A stretch of DNA of 64,000 nucleotides, taken from the NCBI RefSeq assembly GCF_948472415.1, contig NZ_OX419519.1, positions 2,666,001 through 2,730,000 on the forward strand. The letters are read 5' to 3'. The stretch comes from Kitasatospora fiedleri (GTDB lineage Bacteria; Actinomycetota; Actinomycetes; Streptomycetales; Streptomycetaceae). Position numbers and translations under genes: made by a program. The notes beneath the pieces are model-generated. The model was given only the letters and a program-made list of their open reading frames with translations, did not search any database and was not told the DNA's origin. Positions 46,437-56,233 of the stretch are shown here, in pieces. Each line of letters begins with the position of its first letter. Positions within the stretch are counted from its first letter, which is position 1.

Positions 46437-49400
46437 GTGTCCGGATACCTGCGGTACCCCCATGTACGCGGCGGTCTGCTCGCCTTCACCGCCGAGGACG
46501 ACGTCTGGGTCGCGCCGCTCGCCGCGGACGGCGGGGTGGGGCGGGCCTGGCGGGTGAGCGCGGACCGGACCAGGGTGAGCCACCCGCGGCTGTCGCCGGA
46601 CGGGGAGGTGCTGGCGTGGACCAGCTGGTTCGCGCTGACGCCGGAGGTGTTCACGGCGCCGGTGGGGGGCGGTCCGGCGGTGCGGCTGACGTACTGGGGC
46701 AGCCAGGACACCCGGGTGCGCGGCTGGCTGCCGAACGGCGAGGTGCTGGCGGTGACCTCCTACCACGAGCCGTTCGCGCACTACGCCTGGGCGTGGGAGC
46801 TGCCGCCGGACGGCGCGCCCGGGCGGCGGATGCCGTGGGGGCCGGTCGCGGACGCGCAGGTCGGCGAGGGGCACACGGTGCTGCTGACCGACGCGGCACC
46901 GCACGAGCCCGCGTTCTGGAAGCGCTACCGGGGCGGCGCGACCGGCCGGCTCTGGGTGGACCACGACCTGCTGCTGCCCGGCCTGCCCGGGCACCTGGCC
47001 TCGCCGATGCCGGTGGCCTGCGCCGGGGGCACCCGGATCGCGTTCCTCTCCGACCACGAGGGCGTCGGCAACCTGTACTCGGTCCGCCCGGACGGTACCG
47101 GCCTGCGCCGGCACACCGACCACGCCTCGTACTACGCTCGGGAGGCCGCCACCGACGGCGTCCGGGTGGTCTACCAGCACGCCGGGGACGTCTGGCTGCT
47201 CGACTCGCTGGACGCCCCGGCGCCGCGCCGCCTGGAGGTGCCGCTGGGCGGCGCCCGGGCCGGGCGGCGGCCGTACCAGGTGAGCGCGGCCCACAACGTC
47301 AAGGACCTGGCCTGCGACGCCACCGGCCGGGCCGGGGTGCTGAACGTGCGCGGCTCGCTGTACTGGCTGACCCACCGCGACGGCCCGGCCCGGGTGCTGG
47401 CCGACACCCCGGGCGTGCGCTGCCGGCTGCCGCTGGTGCTCGGCTACGGCAACCAGGCCGCCTGGGTGACGGACGCGGACGGCGCGGACGCGATCGAGCT
47501 CGCCGCCCTGCCGGGCCGGGACGGCGCGGCGGACGAGCGCCCCGCGGACCGGCGGATCGCGGGCGGCCGGATCGGCCGGGTGCAGGAGCTGGCGGCCACC
47601 CCGGACGGCGGGCGGCTGGCGGTGGCCTGCTCGGACGGGCGGCTGCTGCTGGTGGACACCGCGGACGGCGCGGTCACCGAGGTCGCCGCGTCCCGGTTCG
47701 GCCCGGTCTCCAGCCCCTCGTTCTCCCCGGACTCGCGCTGGCTGGCCTGGTCCGAGCCGGTCGCGGGCCGCTCGCTGCGGGCGATCCGGCTGGCCCGCAC
47801 CGACCGGCCCGAGGAGCGGGTGCACGTCACCGGCGGCCGGTTCGAGGACGAGCACCCGGTGTTCACCCGGGACGGCCGCTTCCTGGTGTTCCTGTCCTGG
47901 CGCGGCTTCGACCCGGTGCACGACGTGCACACCGGCGACCTGTCCTTCCCGCTCGGCTGCCGCCCGTACCTGGTGCCGCTGGCGGCCGGCACCCCGTCGC
48001 CGTTCGCCTCGCCCGCCGAGGGCCGCCCGCCGGTCGGCCTGGACCCGGAGGAGGCCACCGGCGACGGCACCGTGCACGTCGACCCGGAGGGGCTGAGCAA
48101 GCGGCTGGTGCCGTTCCCGGTGATCGCCTCCAAGTACTCGGCGACGGCCGCGGTGCGCGGCGGCGTGGTGTGGCTGCGCTGGCCGATCTCCGGCGCGCTC
48201 GGCCAGACCTTCGCCAACCCGGAGGACACCTCGGGCCGCCCCGCCCTGGAGTACTTCGACCTGGCCCGGGGCCGCCGCACCACCCTGGTCGAGCAGTTGG
48301 ACGGCTTCGCGGTCTCGGCGGACGGCTCGGCCCTCTCGGTGTTCTCGGCCGGCGCGCTCAAGCTGTACCCGCTGGCCGCGCCGACCGCCCCCGTCCCGGT
48401 CGACCTGCGCCGGATCACCCACACCGTGCACCCGGCCGCCGAGTGGCGGCAGTCGTACCTCGAGGCGGCCCGGATCGTCGCCGACCAGTTCTGGGACCCG
48501 GACATGTGCGGCCTGGACTGGCCCGCGCTCACCGAGCAGTACGCCCCGCTGCTGGAGCGGATCGCCTCCCCCGACGACTTCGCCGACCTGCTGCGCGAAC
48601 TGCTCGGCGAACTCGGCACCTCGCACGCCTACGTCACCCCGGCCCGGCGCGGCGAGGGCCCGGCCATCGCCCAGCAGCCGCTGGGCCTGCTCGGCGCCAA
48701 CGCGCACCGCGCCCCGGACGGCCGCTGGCTGGTCGACCGCATCCTGCCCGGCGAGTCCTCCGACCCGAAGGCCCGCGCCCCGCTGGCCGGCCACGGCCTG
48801 CACGACGGCGACGAACTGCTCGCGGTGGACGGCCGCCCGCCCGACCCGGTGCGCGGCCCGACCCCGCTGCTGGCCGGGACGGGCGGCAGCACCGTCGAGC
48901 TCACCCTCCGCCACGACGGCCGGGTCCGGCGGATCGCGGTCACCCCGCTCACCGACGAGCGCCCGATCCGCTACCAGGACTGGGTGGCCAGACGGCGGCA
49001 CCTGGTCCGGGAGTTCAGCGACGGCCTCTGCGGCTACCTGCACATCCCGGACCTCGGCGGCTCCGGCTGGGCCCAGTTCAACCGGGACCTGCGCTCCGAG
49101 CTGGCCCGCCCCGTGCTGGTGCTGGACGTCCGGGGCAACGCCGGCGGCAACGTCTCCGAACTGGTCCTGGAGAAGCTCCACCGCCGCGTCCTGGCCTGGG
49201 ACTTCACCCGCGGCCGGCAGCCCGTCCGGTGGCCCCGGGACGCGCCGCGCGGCCCGGTGGTCGCGCTCGCCGACCACGCCACCAGCTCCGACGGCGACGT
49301 CATCATCACCGCGATCAAGGCGCTCGCCCTGGGCCCGGTGGTCGGCACCCGCACCTGGGGCGGGGTGGTCGGCATGACCGGGCGGCACGCGCTGGGCGAC

Positions 49401-49658
49401 GGCACCCAGATCTCGGTGCCGAAGAACGCCAGCTGGTTCACCGGCGGGATCGGCTTCTCGGTCGAGAACCGGGGCGTCGACCCGGACGTCGAGGTGGTCC
49501 GCACCCCGCGCGACTGGGCCCGCGGCGCGCACACCGACCTGTCCGCCGCCGTCGACCTCGCCCTCACCCTGCTCGCCGCGACCCCCGCCGCCGCGCCCCC
49601 GCCCACCGGCACCCCCCGCCCCGACCTGCGCCGCCCGCCGCTGCCGCCCCGGCCCTGA
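46437..49658 (+). CDS. Tricorn-like protease
   Basis: 1073 residues. N-terminal beta-propellers (SGYLRYPHVRGGLLAFTAED, TPDGGRLAVACSDGR, SPSFSPDSRWLAWSEPV), a C1 helical domain (QFWDPDMCGLDWPALTEQYA), a PDZ domain (GLLGANAHRAPDGRWLVDRI, GHGLHDGDELLAVDGR), and a C2 serine-protease domain (LVLDVRGNAGG ... LADHATSSDGDVI, catalytic Ser in TSSDGD). Tricorn proteins trim oligopeptides released by the proteasome. No signal peptide, so it acts in the cytoplasm. GTG 46437 is used because conserved sequence starts there; no strong ribosome site. Divergent from the chitinase gene. Confidence 0.94.
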   Translation: MSGYLRYPHVRGGLLAFTAEDDVWVAPLAADGGVGRAWRVSADRTRVSHPRLSPDGEVLAWTSWFALTPEVFTAPVGGGPAVRLTYWGSQDTRVRGWLPNGEVLAVTSYHEPFAHYAWAWELPPDGAPGRRMPWGPVADAQVGEGHTVLLTDAAPHEPAFWKRYRGGATGRLWVDHDLLLPGLPGHLASPMPVACAGGTRIAFLSDHEGVGNLYSVRPDGTGLRRHTDHASYYAREAATDGVRVVYQHAGDVWLLDSLDAPAPRRLEVPLGGARAGRRPYQVSAAHNVKDLACDATGRAGVLNVRGSLYWLTHRDGPARVLADTPGVRCRLPLVLGYGNQAAWVTDADGADAIELAALPGRDGAADERPADRRIAGGRIGRVQELAATPDGGRLAVACSDGRLLLVDTADGAVTEVAASRFGPVSSPSFSPDSRWLAWSEPVAGRSLRAIRLARTDRPEERVHVTGGRFEDEHPVFTRDGRFLVFLSWRGFDPVHDVHTGDLSFPLGCRPYLVPLAAGTPSPFASPAEGRPPVGLDPEEATGDGTVHVDPEGLSKRLVPFPVIASKYSATAAVRGGVVWLRWPISGALGQTFANPEDTSGRPALEYFDLARGRRTTLVEQLDGFAVSADGSALSVFSAGALKLYPLAAPTAPVPVDLRRITHTVHPAAEWRQSYLEAARIVADQFWDPDMCGLDWPALTEQYAPLLERIASPDDFADLLRELLGELGTSHAYVTPARRGEGPAIAQQPLGLLGANAHRAPDGRWLVDRILPGESSDPKARAPLAGHGLHDGDELLAVDGRPPDPVRGPTPLLAGTGGSTVELTLRHDGRVRRIAVTPLTDERPIRYQDWVARRRHLVREFSDGLCGYLHIPDLGGSGWAQFNRDLRSELARPVLVLDVRGNAGGNVSELVLEKLHRRVLAWDFTRGRQPVRWPRDAPRGPVVALADHATSSDGDVIITAIKALALGPVVGTRTWGGVVGMTGRHALGDGTQISVPKNASWFTGGIGFSVENRGVDPDVEVVRTPRDWARGAHTDLSAAVDLALTLLAATPAAAPPPTGTPRPDLRRPPLPPRP

Positions 49659-49697
49659 GACCCGCGCCCGGACACCGGGGCCGGGCCGCGACCGGTC

Positions 49698-50144
49698 TCA
49701 GGGCCGGGCCGGGCCGCGGTAGGGCAGGGTCTGGCGGTAGACCACGCTGGTGGTGGTGGAGCCGAAGGCGCAGAGCTCGTCGACCAGGGTCTCCAGGTGC
49801 GCCATGGAGGTGGCGGCGAGCTTGAGGGTGTAGCAGTCGTCCCCGGTGGTGCGCAGGCACTCCAGGATCTCCCGCCGTTCGGCGAGCAACCGGTGCAGGG
49901 GCTGGTGGCGGCTGCCGGCGTACTTCAGCCGGACCACGGCGAGCACCGGGTAGCCGACCCGGCCGAGGTCGACCACGGCGTGGTAGCCGGTGACCACGCC
50001 CCTGGCCTCCAGGGCGCGCACCCGCTCGGCGGTGGCCGACGGGCCGAGGTTCACCCGCCGCCCCAGCTCGCTGAGCGACAGGCGGGCGTCCGCCTGGAGC
50101 TGCCCGATGATCGCCCAGTCGATGTCGTCGAGATCCCCGGTCAT
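49698..50144 (-). CDS. Lrp/AsnC-family regulator
   Basis: 148 residues: the N-terminal HTH (LDDIDWAIIGQLQADARLSL, NLGPSATAERVRALE) and a RAM ligand domain (YPVLAVVRLKYAGS, TTGDDCYTLKLAATSMAHLE). Feast/famine regulators bind amino acids. It diverges from an F420-type oxidoreductase gene with a palindrome between them. Confidence 0.94.
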   Translation of the reverse strand: MTGDLDDIDWAIIGQLQADARLSLSELGRRVNLGPSATAERVRALEARGVVTGYHAVVDLGRVGYPVLAVVRLKYAGSRHQPLHRLLAERREILECLRTTGDDCYTLKLAATSMAHLETLVDELCAFGSTTTSVVYRQTLPYRGPARP

Positions 50145-50156
50145 CCGGCGATCCTA

Positions 50157-50171
50157 CCGGGGAATCCCCGG
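50157..50171. promoter_or_regulatory. Palindrome between the AsnC regulator and the oxidoreductase gene
   Basis: ccggggaatccccgg is a 15-base palindrome with one central mismatch. A related half (ccggggatc) occurs about 20 bases further right. It is a reasonable operator for the AsnC-family protein encoded 13 bases away; not proven. Confidence 0.45.
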
Positions 50172-50237
50172 CGGAAGGGGCCCGACGCCGGGGATCGGCC
50201 ATTCACCGGCCGGCCTTCGCCGGGATAGCCTCGCCCC

Positions 50238-51062
50238 ATGCAACTGGGCGTCAACGTACCGAACTTCGGCCCCGGCGCCGACCCCGGCGTGCTGCGCGGA
50301 TGGGCGCGCACCGTCGAGGAGCTGGGGTACGACCTGCTCATGGTCTCCGACCACGTGGCGATCACCCCGGACGTGGCCGAGCGCTACCCGGAGCCCTTCC
50401 ACGAGCCGTTCACCACGCTGTCCTGGCTGGCCGGCCTGACCACCCGGGTGCGGCTGGGCACCACGGTGCTGATCCTGCCGTACCGGGACCCGCTGCTGAC
50501 CGCCCGGATGGCCGTGGGCCTCGACCGGCTGAGCGGCGGCCGGCTGGTGCTCGGCGTGGGCACCGGCTGGGCCCGGCAGGAGTTCGCGGCGCTCGGGGTG
50601 CCGTTCGCCGACCGCGGGCGGCTGACCGACGCCTGCCTGGAGGTGCTGCGCGGGAACGGGCCCGCCGGGTCCGGCGCGCCCCCCGGCGCCGACCGGATAC
50701 CGGTCTGGGTCGGCGGGCACAGTCCGGCGGCGCTGCGCCGGGCCGCCCGGTTCGGCGACGCCTGGCACCCGCTGCGCCTGACCCTGCCCGCGATGCGGGC
50801 CGTGCTCGCCGCGCACCCGCTGCCGGGCTTCGCCCCGCGGATCGCGTTCCGGCTGACCCCGGCCCCGGTCACCGACGCCGACCGGCCCGCCGGGACCGGC
50901 ACCCTGGAGCAAGTGCTGGACGACCTACGGCAGTTGCGCGCCCTGGGCGCGCAGGCCGTGGTCCTCGACCCCTACCACGGCGACCCCGGGCGGACCGGCC
51001 GGCCGGAAACGGCCTGGCAGGACCTGGCCGCCGTGGCCGCCCATCGAGAGGACACCGTGTGA
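50238..51062 (+). CDS. LLM-class (F420-dependent or flavin) oxidoreductase
   Basis: 274 residues of luciferase-like TIM barrel: LGVNVPNFGPGADPGVL, EELGYDLLMVSDHVA, TRVRLGTTVLILPYRDPLLT, LDRLSGGRLVLGVGTGWARQ, IPVWVGGHSPAALRRAARFG. In actinobacteria such proteins mostly use F420; the substrate is unknown. ATG 50238. It overlaps the deaminase gene by four bases, so the two form an operon, probably under the AsnC-type regulator. Confidence 0.92.
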   Translation: MQLGVNVPNFGPGADPGVLRGWARTVEELGYDLLMVSDHVAITPDVAERYPEPFHEPFTTLSWLAGLTTRVRLGTTVLILPYRDPLLTARMAVGLDRLSGGRLVLGVGTGWARQEFAALGVPFADRGRLTDACLEVLRGNGPAGSGAPPGADRIPVWVGGHSPAALRRAARFGDAWHPLRLTLPAMRAVLAAHPLPGFAPRIAFRLTPAPVTDADRPAGTGTLEQVLDDLRQLRALGAQAVVLDPYHGDPGRTGRPETAWQDLAAVAAHREDTV

Positions 51063-51499
51063 TCACCCCCGCCGACGAACCACTGCTGCGCCGCGCCATC
51101 GCCCTGGCCGCCCGGGCCGTCGAATCGGGGGACGCCCCGTACGGCTCGCTGCTGGCCGCCCCCGACGGCACCGTCCTCGCCGAGGCACACAACACCGTGC
51201 GGCGGGACGCCGACATCACGGCCCACCCGGAACTGAAACTGGCCCGCTGGGCGGCCCGCGAACTCGACCCGGCCGAGGCCGCCCGCACCACCCTGTACAC
51301 CAGCTGCCAGCCGTGCGGGATGTGCGCGGGCGCCCTGGTCCGCTCCGGCCTGGGCCGGGTGGTGTTCGCGCTGGCCACCGAGCAGCTGGTGGCGCTCGAT
51401 CCGGCCTCCGGCGACCGGCCCGTCCTGGTCCAGGACGGGCCCGCGCTCTTCGACGAGGCCCGCGCCCCGATCGAGTCCTACCACCGCCCGACCGCGTAG
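51059..51499 (+). CDS. Nucleoside/nucleobase deaminase (CDA/CMP superfamily)
   Basis: 146 residues with the zinc motifs HPELK (His and catalytic Glu) and CQPCGMC. The fold resembles guanine deaminase or tRNA-adenosine deaminase relatives; short length and absence of a tRNA-binding tail argue for a free base or nucleoside. GTG 51059 overlaps the upstream stop and has gagagga before it. Confidence 0.9.
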   Translation: MITPADEPLLRRAIALAARAVESGDAPYGSLLAAPDGTVLAEAHNTVRRDADITAHPELKLARWAARELDPAEAARTTLYTSCQPCGMCAGALVRSGLGRVVFALATEQLVALDPASGDRPVLVQDGPALFDEARAPIESYHRPTA

Positions 51500-51530
51500 C
51501 CACCGCCCGCGCGGCCCCGGCGGCGGCGGG

Positions 51531-52562
51531 TCAGCCGGTGTGCCGGGCGCGGCGGCGCAGGACGTACAGGACCGCGCCGCCCGCGGCGAGCAGGACGGCC
51601 GCGGCGGCGGCCAGGACGCCGGTGCCGGTGCCGCCGCCGGTGGAGGCCAGCCGGGCGGACGCGGCGGCGGCGACCGGCGCCGGGGTGGTGGTGGTGGCGG
51701 CGGTGGCCGTCACGGCGGGCGTGGCCGGGGCGGTCGGAGTCGGGGCGGCCGACGTGGCGGGGGCCTTGGTGGGCTGCTTCGTCGGTTCCTCGGTGGGCTC
51801 GACGGCCGGGGCCGCGGCGGGCAGGTCGAGGACGTTGCCGCTCAGGCCGCGGTCGCCGTCCGCCGCGCCGACCGCCGACACCGAGAGCGACTTGATCTGC
51901 CGCGCCACCGCGGCGGAGGTGGTGATCTCCAGGTCCACGGTGGTGGTCGCGCCGTCCGCCAGCGGGAGGTTCAGGGCGTCGGTGGCGACCCAGATCGACG
52001 GGTCGCAGCCCATCCGGGTGGGCAGCTCGACCCGGCTGCCGCCGTGCACCCGGGTCACCGTGGTGTTGCCGGTGTTCATGACGCCGAGCTGGGTGAACAG
52101 CACCGGCACCACCGAGACGTTCCGGTAGGCGGCCCCGGTCCGGTTGGTCTCGGTGATCCGCACCCGGTAGGTCGCCCGGTCGCCGTGGACGGTCGGCTTC
52201 GCGTCGCCGCTCAGCCGGAGCGCCACCGTCCCCTGGTGGGCGGGGCCGTCCTCGACCGGCGTCTCGCCCGGGAGCTTCACCGCTCCGTCGGCGCACGGGA
52301 CGACCGGCTTGTCGTCCGCCCACGCGGTGCCACCGGCCGCGGTGGTGGCGGCGAGCATCAGCGCGGCGACGGCGGCGGCCTTCGTCGCGGAGGCGGTGAG
52401 CGGCGCGGTCCGGCGGGTGTTCGCGGTGTTCCCCCAAGGGATACGGGTGGTGCGGCTGGATGCGGGAGGCGCGTCCCGGCGGCCGGTTCCCCCTCGGCCC
52501 GCTCGGTCGCGCAGGGAAGACACTTCCAGCTCGACGCCCCTGGGACGTACACCTCCTGTCAC
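51531..52562 (-). CDS. Secreted wall protein with LAXTG sortase signal
   Basis: 343 residues as drawn. A hydrophobic signal segment (KAAAVAALMLAATTAAGGTAWA) ends near residue 83 and is preceded by 60 polar residues, so the true start probably lies later than ATG 52562; no good start codon with ribosome site is seen. The exported part contains one beta domain (GTVALRLSGDAKPTVHGDRA ... NTGNTTVTRVHGGSRVEL), then a Pro/Thr/Ala linker, then LASTGGGTGTG, a membrane helix and RRRARHTG. LASTG fits the LAXTG motif of class E sortases, which attach aerial-hypha surface proteins in streptomycetes. Confidence 0.78.
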   Translation of the reverse strand: MTGGVRPRGVELEVSSLRDRAGRGGTGRRDAPPASSRTTRIPWGNTANTRRTAPLTASATKAAAVAALMLAATTAAGGTAWADDKPVVPCADGAVKLPGETPVEDGPAHQGTVALRLSGDAKPTVHGDRATYRVRITETNRTGAAYRNVSVVPVLFTQLGVMNTGNTTVTRVHGGSRVELPTRMGCDPSIWVATDALNLPLADGATTTVDLEITTSAAVARQIKSLSVSAVGAADGDRGLSGNVLDLPAAAPAVEPTEEPTKQPTKAPATSAAPTPTAPATPAVTATAATTTTPAPVAAAASARLASTGGGTGTGVLAAAAAVLLAAGGAVLYVLRRRARHTG

Positions 52563-52640
52563 CGCCGTGTCACAGCGTCCGGCGGGGTGCCGGGCCGGGG
52601 CCGGGGCCCGTGTCCGGCCCCGGCCCGGGGCGGGTGCGGA

Positions 52641-52853
52641 TCAGCCCCAGGGGTCGCCCTCGGAGATCATCCGCTCGGCGGCGGCGCGGTCCTCGCGCTC
52701 CTGCCAGATTCGGCGCTCCGCGTCGTCGCGGGCCCGTTCGACCGGGTCGGCGAAGGCGTCGGCGGCCTCGTCGCGGGCGAGGGCGGCGCGTTCGGGCGGT
52801 TCGGTGGCCGGCGGGTCGGCCTCCTGCGGTCGGGACCTGTCGAAGATGCCCAT
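52641..52853 (-). CDS. Small charged protein of unknown function
   Basis: 70 residues, highly acidic and helical (LARDEAADAFADPVERARDD, RRIWQEREDRAAAERMI), ending SEGDPWG. No family recognised. The strong gaggagga ribosome site before ATG 52853 argues that it is expressed. It sits between a sortase-target gene and another small gene on the same strand. Confidence 0.65.
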   Translation of the reverse strand: MGIFDRSRPQEADPPATEPPERAALARDEAADAFADPVERARDDAERRIWQEREDRAAAERMISEGDPWG

Positions 52854-52939
52854 GACTCCTCCTCGGGTGGGCGCTCCCCCTTGCCACCGTACGCCGGAGG
52901 GACGGGCCCGGCGGGCCCGTCCCTCGTGCGTGCGGACGG

Positions 52940-53128
52940 TCAGGAGGACTCGCCCTCCTGGTGCTGCTGGTCGTCCGCGGACTCCTGGCCGCCCGGCATC
53001 ACGCCCTCGGCCTGTTCGCGGGCCTTCTGCTCGGCGTCCTCGGCCTTGGAGCCGTGGTCGCCGATCGCCGACTTCGCCTGGTCGGCGAGGTCCTTGGCCT
53101 TGTCCTTGAACTGGTCACTCAGGCCCAT
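52940..53128 (-). CDS. Small hydrophilic helical protein (CsbD/Rv0909-like)
   Basis: 62 residues: GLSDQFKDKAKDLADQAKSA then GDHGSKAEDAEQKAREQAEG and a polar tail rich in Gln, Glu and Asp. The alternating Lys/Ala/Asp helix is typical of small stress or antitoxin-like proteins (MT0933/Rv0909 type) of actinobacteria. ATG 53128 with aggagga upstream is preferred over an earlier start. No toxin gene is adjacent. The 294-base gap to adhE has no further gene. Confidence 0.68.
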   Translation of the reverse strand: MGLSDQFKDKAKDLADQAKSAIGDHGSKAEDAEQKAREQAEGVMPGGQESADDQQHQEGESS

Positions 53129-53422
53129 GTCTCCTCCTGGGGGTGTCGCGGACAACGGGCTGGTCCCACCCTGCCACCGGCTCCGGGCGGTCGCACCCGG
53201 ACGATCCCGCGCTCACCCGTCCGGCGCAGGCCCGCCCCCGTCCGGGGCCCGGGGCGAACTGCCGTGCCGGGCACCGGAGAAGGCCGTTGGTCCCGGGTGG
53301 GCAGCGGCCAACGGCCGTAGCGGTGCGACGCCGCGCCGACAGAGGGTGGAGGCGTCAGGCCGCGTCCCGGCAGCGCCGCCGGGGCGATCCCGCAGCCGCA
53401 CCCCCCAAGAGGTGAGCGCGCC

Positions 53423-56127
53423 ATGTCCCGCGACCAGTCCCCCGCTGCCGAGCAGACCACCGAGAACACCGCCGAGGACGCCCCCGAGAACACCGACGGG
53501 AGCACCGAGAACACCGCCGGGAGCACCGCCGAGGCGGCCGCCGCCGTCGACGTGCTGGTGCGCAACGGCCGCAGGGCCCTGCAGGAGTACTCCGGTCTCA
53601 CCCAGGAGAAGGTGGACCGGATCGTGAAGAAGGCCTCGCTGGCCGCGCTGGCCGCGCACACCCGGCTGGCGGCGCTGGCGGTCGAGGAGACCGGGCGCGG
53701 GGTGTTCGAGGACAAGGCGGTGAAGAACGTCTTCGCCTGCGAGAACGTGGCGCACTCGATGGCGGGGATGAGGACCGTCGGCGTGATCTCCCGGGACGAG
53801 ATCGACGGGATCACCGAGATCGCCGAACCGGTGGGCGTGGTCGCGGGCGTCACGCCGGTGACCAACCCGACCTCGACCACCATCTTCAAGGCGCTGATCG
53901 CGCTGAAGACCCGCAACCCGATCGTCTTCGGCTTCCACCCGGCGGCGCAGCGCTGTTCGGCGGAGGCGGCCCGGATCGTCCGGGACGCGGCGGTCGCGGC
54001 GGGCGCCCCGGCGCACTGCGTGCAGTGGATCGAGCGGCCGTCGACGGCGGCGACCGGCGCGCTGATGCGGCACGAGGACGTGGCGACGATCCTGGCCACC
54101 GGCGGCAACTCGATGGTGCGGGCGGCGTACTCGTGCGGGAAGCCGGCGCTGGGCGTGGGCGCGGGCAACGTGCCGGCGTACGTGGAGAAGAGCGCGGACC
54201 TGGCCCGCGCGGTGAACGACATCGTGCTGTCGAAGTCCTTCGACAACGGGATGGTCTGCGCCTCCGAGCAGGCGGTGATCCTGGACGCGGAGGTGTACGA
54301 CGCGGCACTGGCGGAGTTCGGCCGGTTGAAGGCGCACCTGGCGACGCCGGAGCAGAAGGCGCTGCTGGAGGAGTACGTGTTCGGGGTCGGCGCGGGCGCG
54401 GACTGCGCGGGCGCGCGGCTGAACGCGGCGGTGGTGGGGCGGTCGGCGCCGGAGATCGCCGCGGCGGCGGGCTTCGAGGTGCCGGAGGAGACCTCGGTGA
54501 TCCTGGTGGAGGTCGGCGAGGTCGGCGAGGCGGAGCCGCTGACCAGGGAGAAGCTGTGCCCGGTGCTGGCGGTGCTGCGGGCGGAGAGCCGGGTGCAGGG
54601 ACTGAAGCTGGCGACGCGGATGGTGGAGTTCAACGGGCTGGGGCACTCGGCGGCGGTGCACACCGAGGACGCGGCGTTCGTCGAGGAGTTCGGCACCGCG
54701 GTGAAGGCGTGCCGGATCATCTGGAACGCGCCGAGTTCGCAGGGCGGCATCGGCGACGTGTACAACGCGTTCCTGCCCTCGCTGACCCTGGGCTGCGGCA
54801 GTTACGGCCACAACTCGGTGGCGGGCAACGTCTCGGCGCTGAACCTGATCAACGTCAAGCGGATCGGGCGGCGCAACACCAACATGCAGTGGTTCAAGGT
54901 GCCGCCGAAGATCTTCTTCGAGCGCAACTCGATCACGTACCTGGCCGACATGCGCGGGGCCCGCCGGGTCGTCGTGGTGACGGACCGGACGATGGTGGAG
55001 ATCGGGCACCTGGACCGGGTCCGGAACGTGCTGGGGCGGCGCACCGAGCCGGTGGAGGTGCGGGTGGTGGACTTCGTGGAGCCCGAGCCGAGCATCGCGA
55101 CCGTGGAGCGGGGCGCGGAGCTGATGCGGGACTTCCGGCCGGACACCATCGTGGCGCTGGGCGGCGGTTCGCCGATGGACGCGGCGAAGGTGATGTGGCT
55201 GCTGTACGAGCACCCGGAGGTCGAGTTCGCGGACCTGAAGGAGAAGTTCTTCGACATCCGCAAGCGCGCCTTCGCCTTCCCGGACCTGGGCGAGCGGGCC
55301 AAGCTGGTGTGCGTCCCGACCACCTCGGGCACCGGCAGCGAGGTCACCCCGTTCGCGGTGATCACCGACCCGGAGACCGGCCAGAAGTACCCGCTGGCGG
55401 ACTACGCGCTGACCCCGACGGTGGCGATCGTCGACCCGGCGCTGACCACGGACCTGCCGCCGGCGGTGACCGCGGACTCCGGCTTCGACGCGCTGACGCA
55501 CTGCATCGAGACGTACGTGTCGGTGTACGCCAACGACTTCACCGACGGGCTGGCGCTGCAGGGCGTCCGGCTGGTGTTCGAGAACCTGCGGGCGGCGGTC
55601 GAGGACGGCCCGAACGACCCGGTGGCGCGGGAACGGATGCACAACGCGGGGACGATCGCGGGCATGGCGTTCGGCTCGTCCTTCCTGGGCGTGGTGCACG
55701 CGATGGCGCACACCCTGGGCGCGACCTTCCACGTGGCGCACGGGCGCACCAACGCGCTGCTGCTGCCGCACGTGATCCGCTGGAACGGGTCGGCCCCGTC
55801 GAAGGTGACCGGCTGGCCGAAGTACCGCAGCTACGCGGCGCCGGAGCGCTACCGGCAGATCGCCCGGACGCTGGGCCTGCCGGCGGACACCCCGAGCAGG
55901 GCGTGGAGTCGCTGGCGGCGGCGGTGGAGGAGCTGCGCGAACGGGTGGGCATCCCGCGGTCGTTCAAGGAGGCCGGGGTGGACGAGGCGGCCTTCCTGGC
56001 GGCGCTGCCGCAGCAGGCGATGAACGCCTACGAGGACCAGTGCGCGCCGGCCAACCCGCGGATGCCGATGCTGCGGGACATGCGGCGGCTGATGACCCAG
56101 GCGTACTACGGCGAGCGGGCGGTGTGA
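53423..56127 (+). pseudogene. adhE: Bifunctional acetaldehyde-CoA/alcohol dehydrogenase AdhE (apparent frameshift near the end)
   Basis: Reduces acetyl-CoA to acetaldehyde and on to ethanol, reoxidising NADH in fermentation. The N-terminal aldehyde dehydrogenase has Cys279 in NGMVCASEQAVI. The C-terminal iron alcohol dehydrogenase has DALTHCIETYVS and VVHAMAHTLGATFHVAHGRT, whose His residues bind the metal. The frame breaks at the cccc run 55890-55893: beyond TP, the family sequence EQGVESLAAAVEELRERVGI ... MLRDMRRLMTQAYYGERAV continues one frame over. Repair gives 901 residues, the usual AdhE size. As written, about 80 terminal residues would be replaced by Arg/Trp-rich sequence. The first 40 residues are Glu/Thr-rich and extra. 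ATG 53423. It heads adhE-pflB-pflA. Confidence 0.92.
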
Positions 56128-56133
56128 CGGAAA

Positions 56134-56147
56134 GGGACCAAGGTCCC
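56134..56147. promoter_or_regulatory. DevR/OsdR-like box between adhE and pflB
   Basis: gggaccaaggtccc is a 14-base palindrome apart from the central AA. It fits the GGGAC-N4-GTCCC pattern of the hypoxia regulators DosR/DevR of mycobacteria and OsdR of Streptomyces. It lies 87 bases upstream of pflB, where an activator would be expected. Confidence 0.65.
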
Positions 56148-56233
56148 CCGGATCGAGGACCTTCCGAGCCCGCGCGACTTCGTGAAAACATTCACGATGG
56201 TGCTCGTAGGCGAGGACGGCGGGAGCGGGAGCA

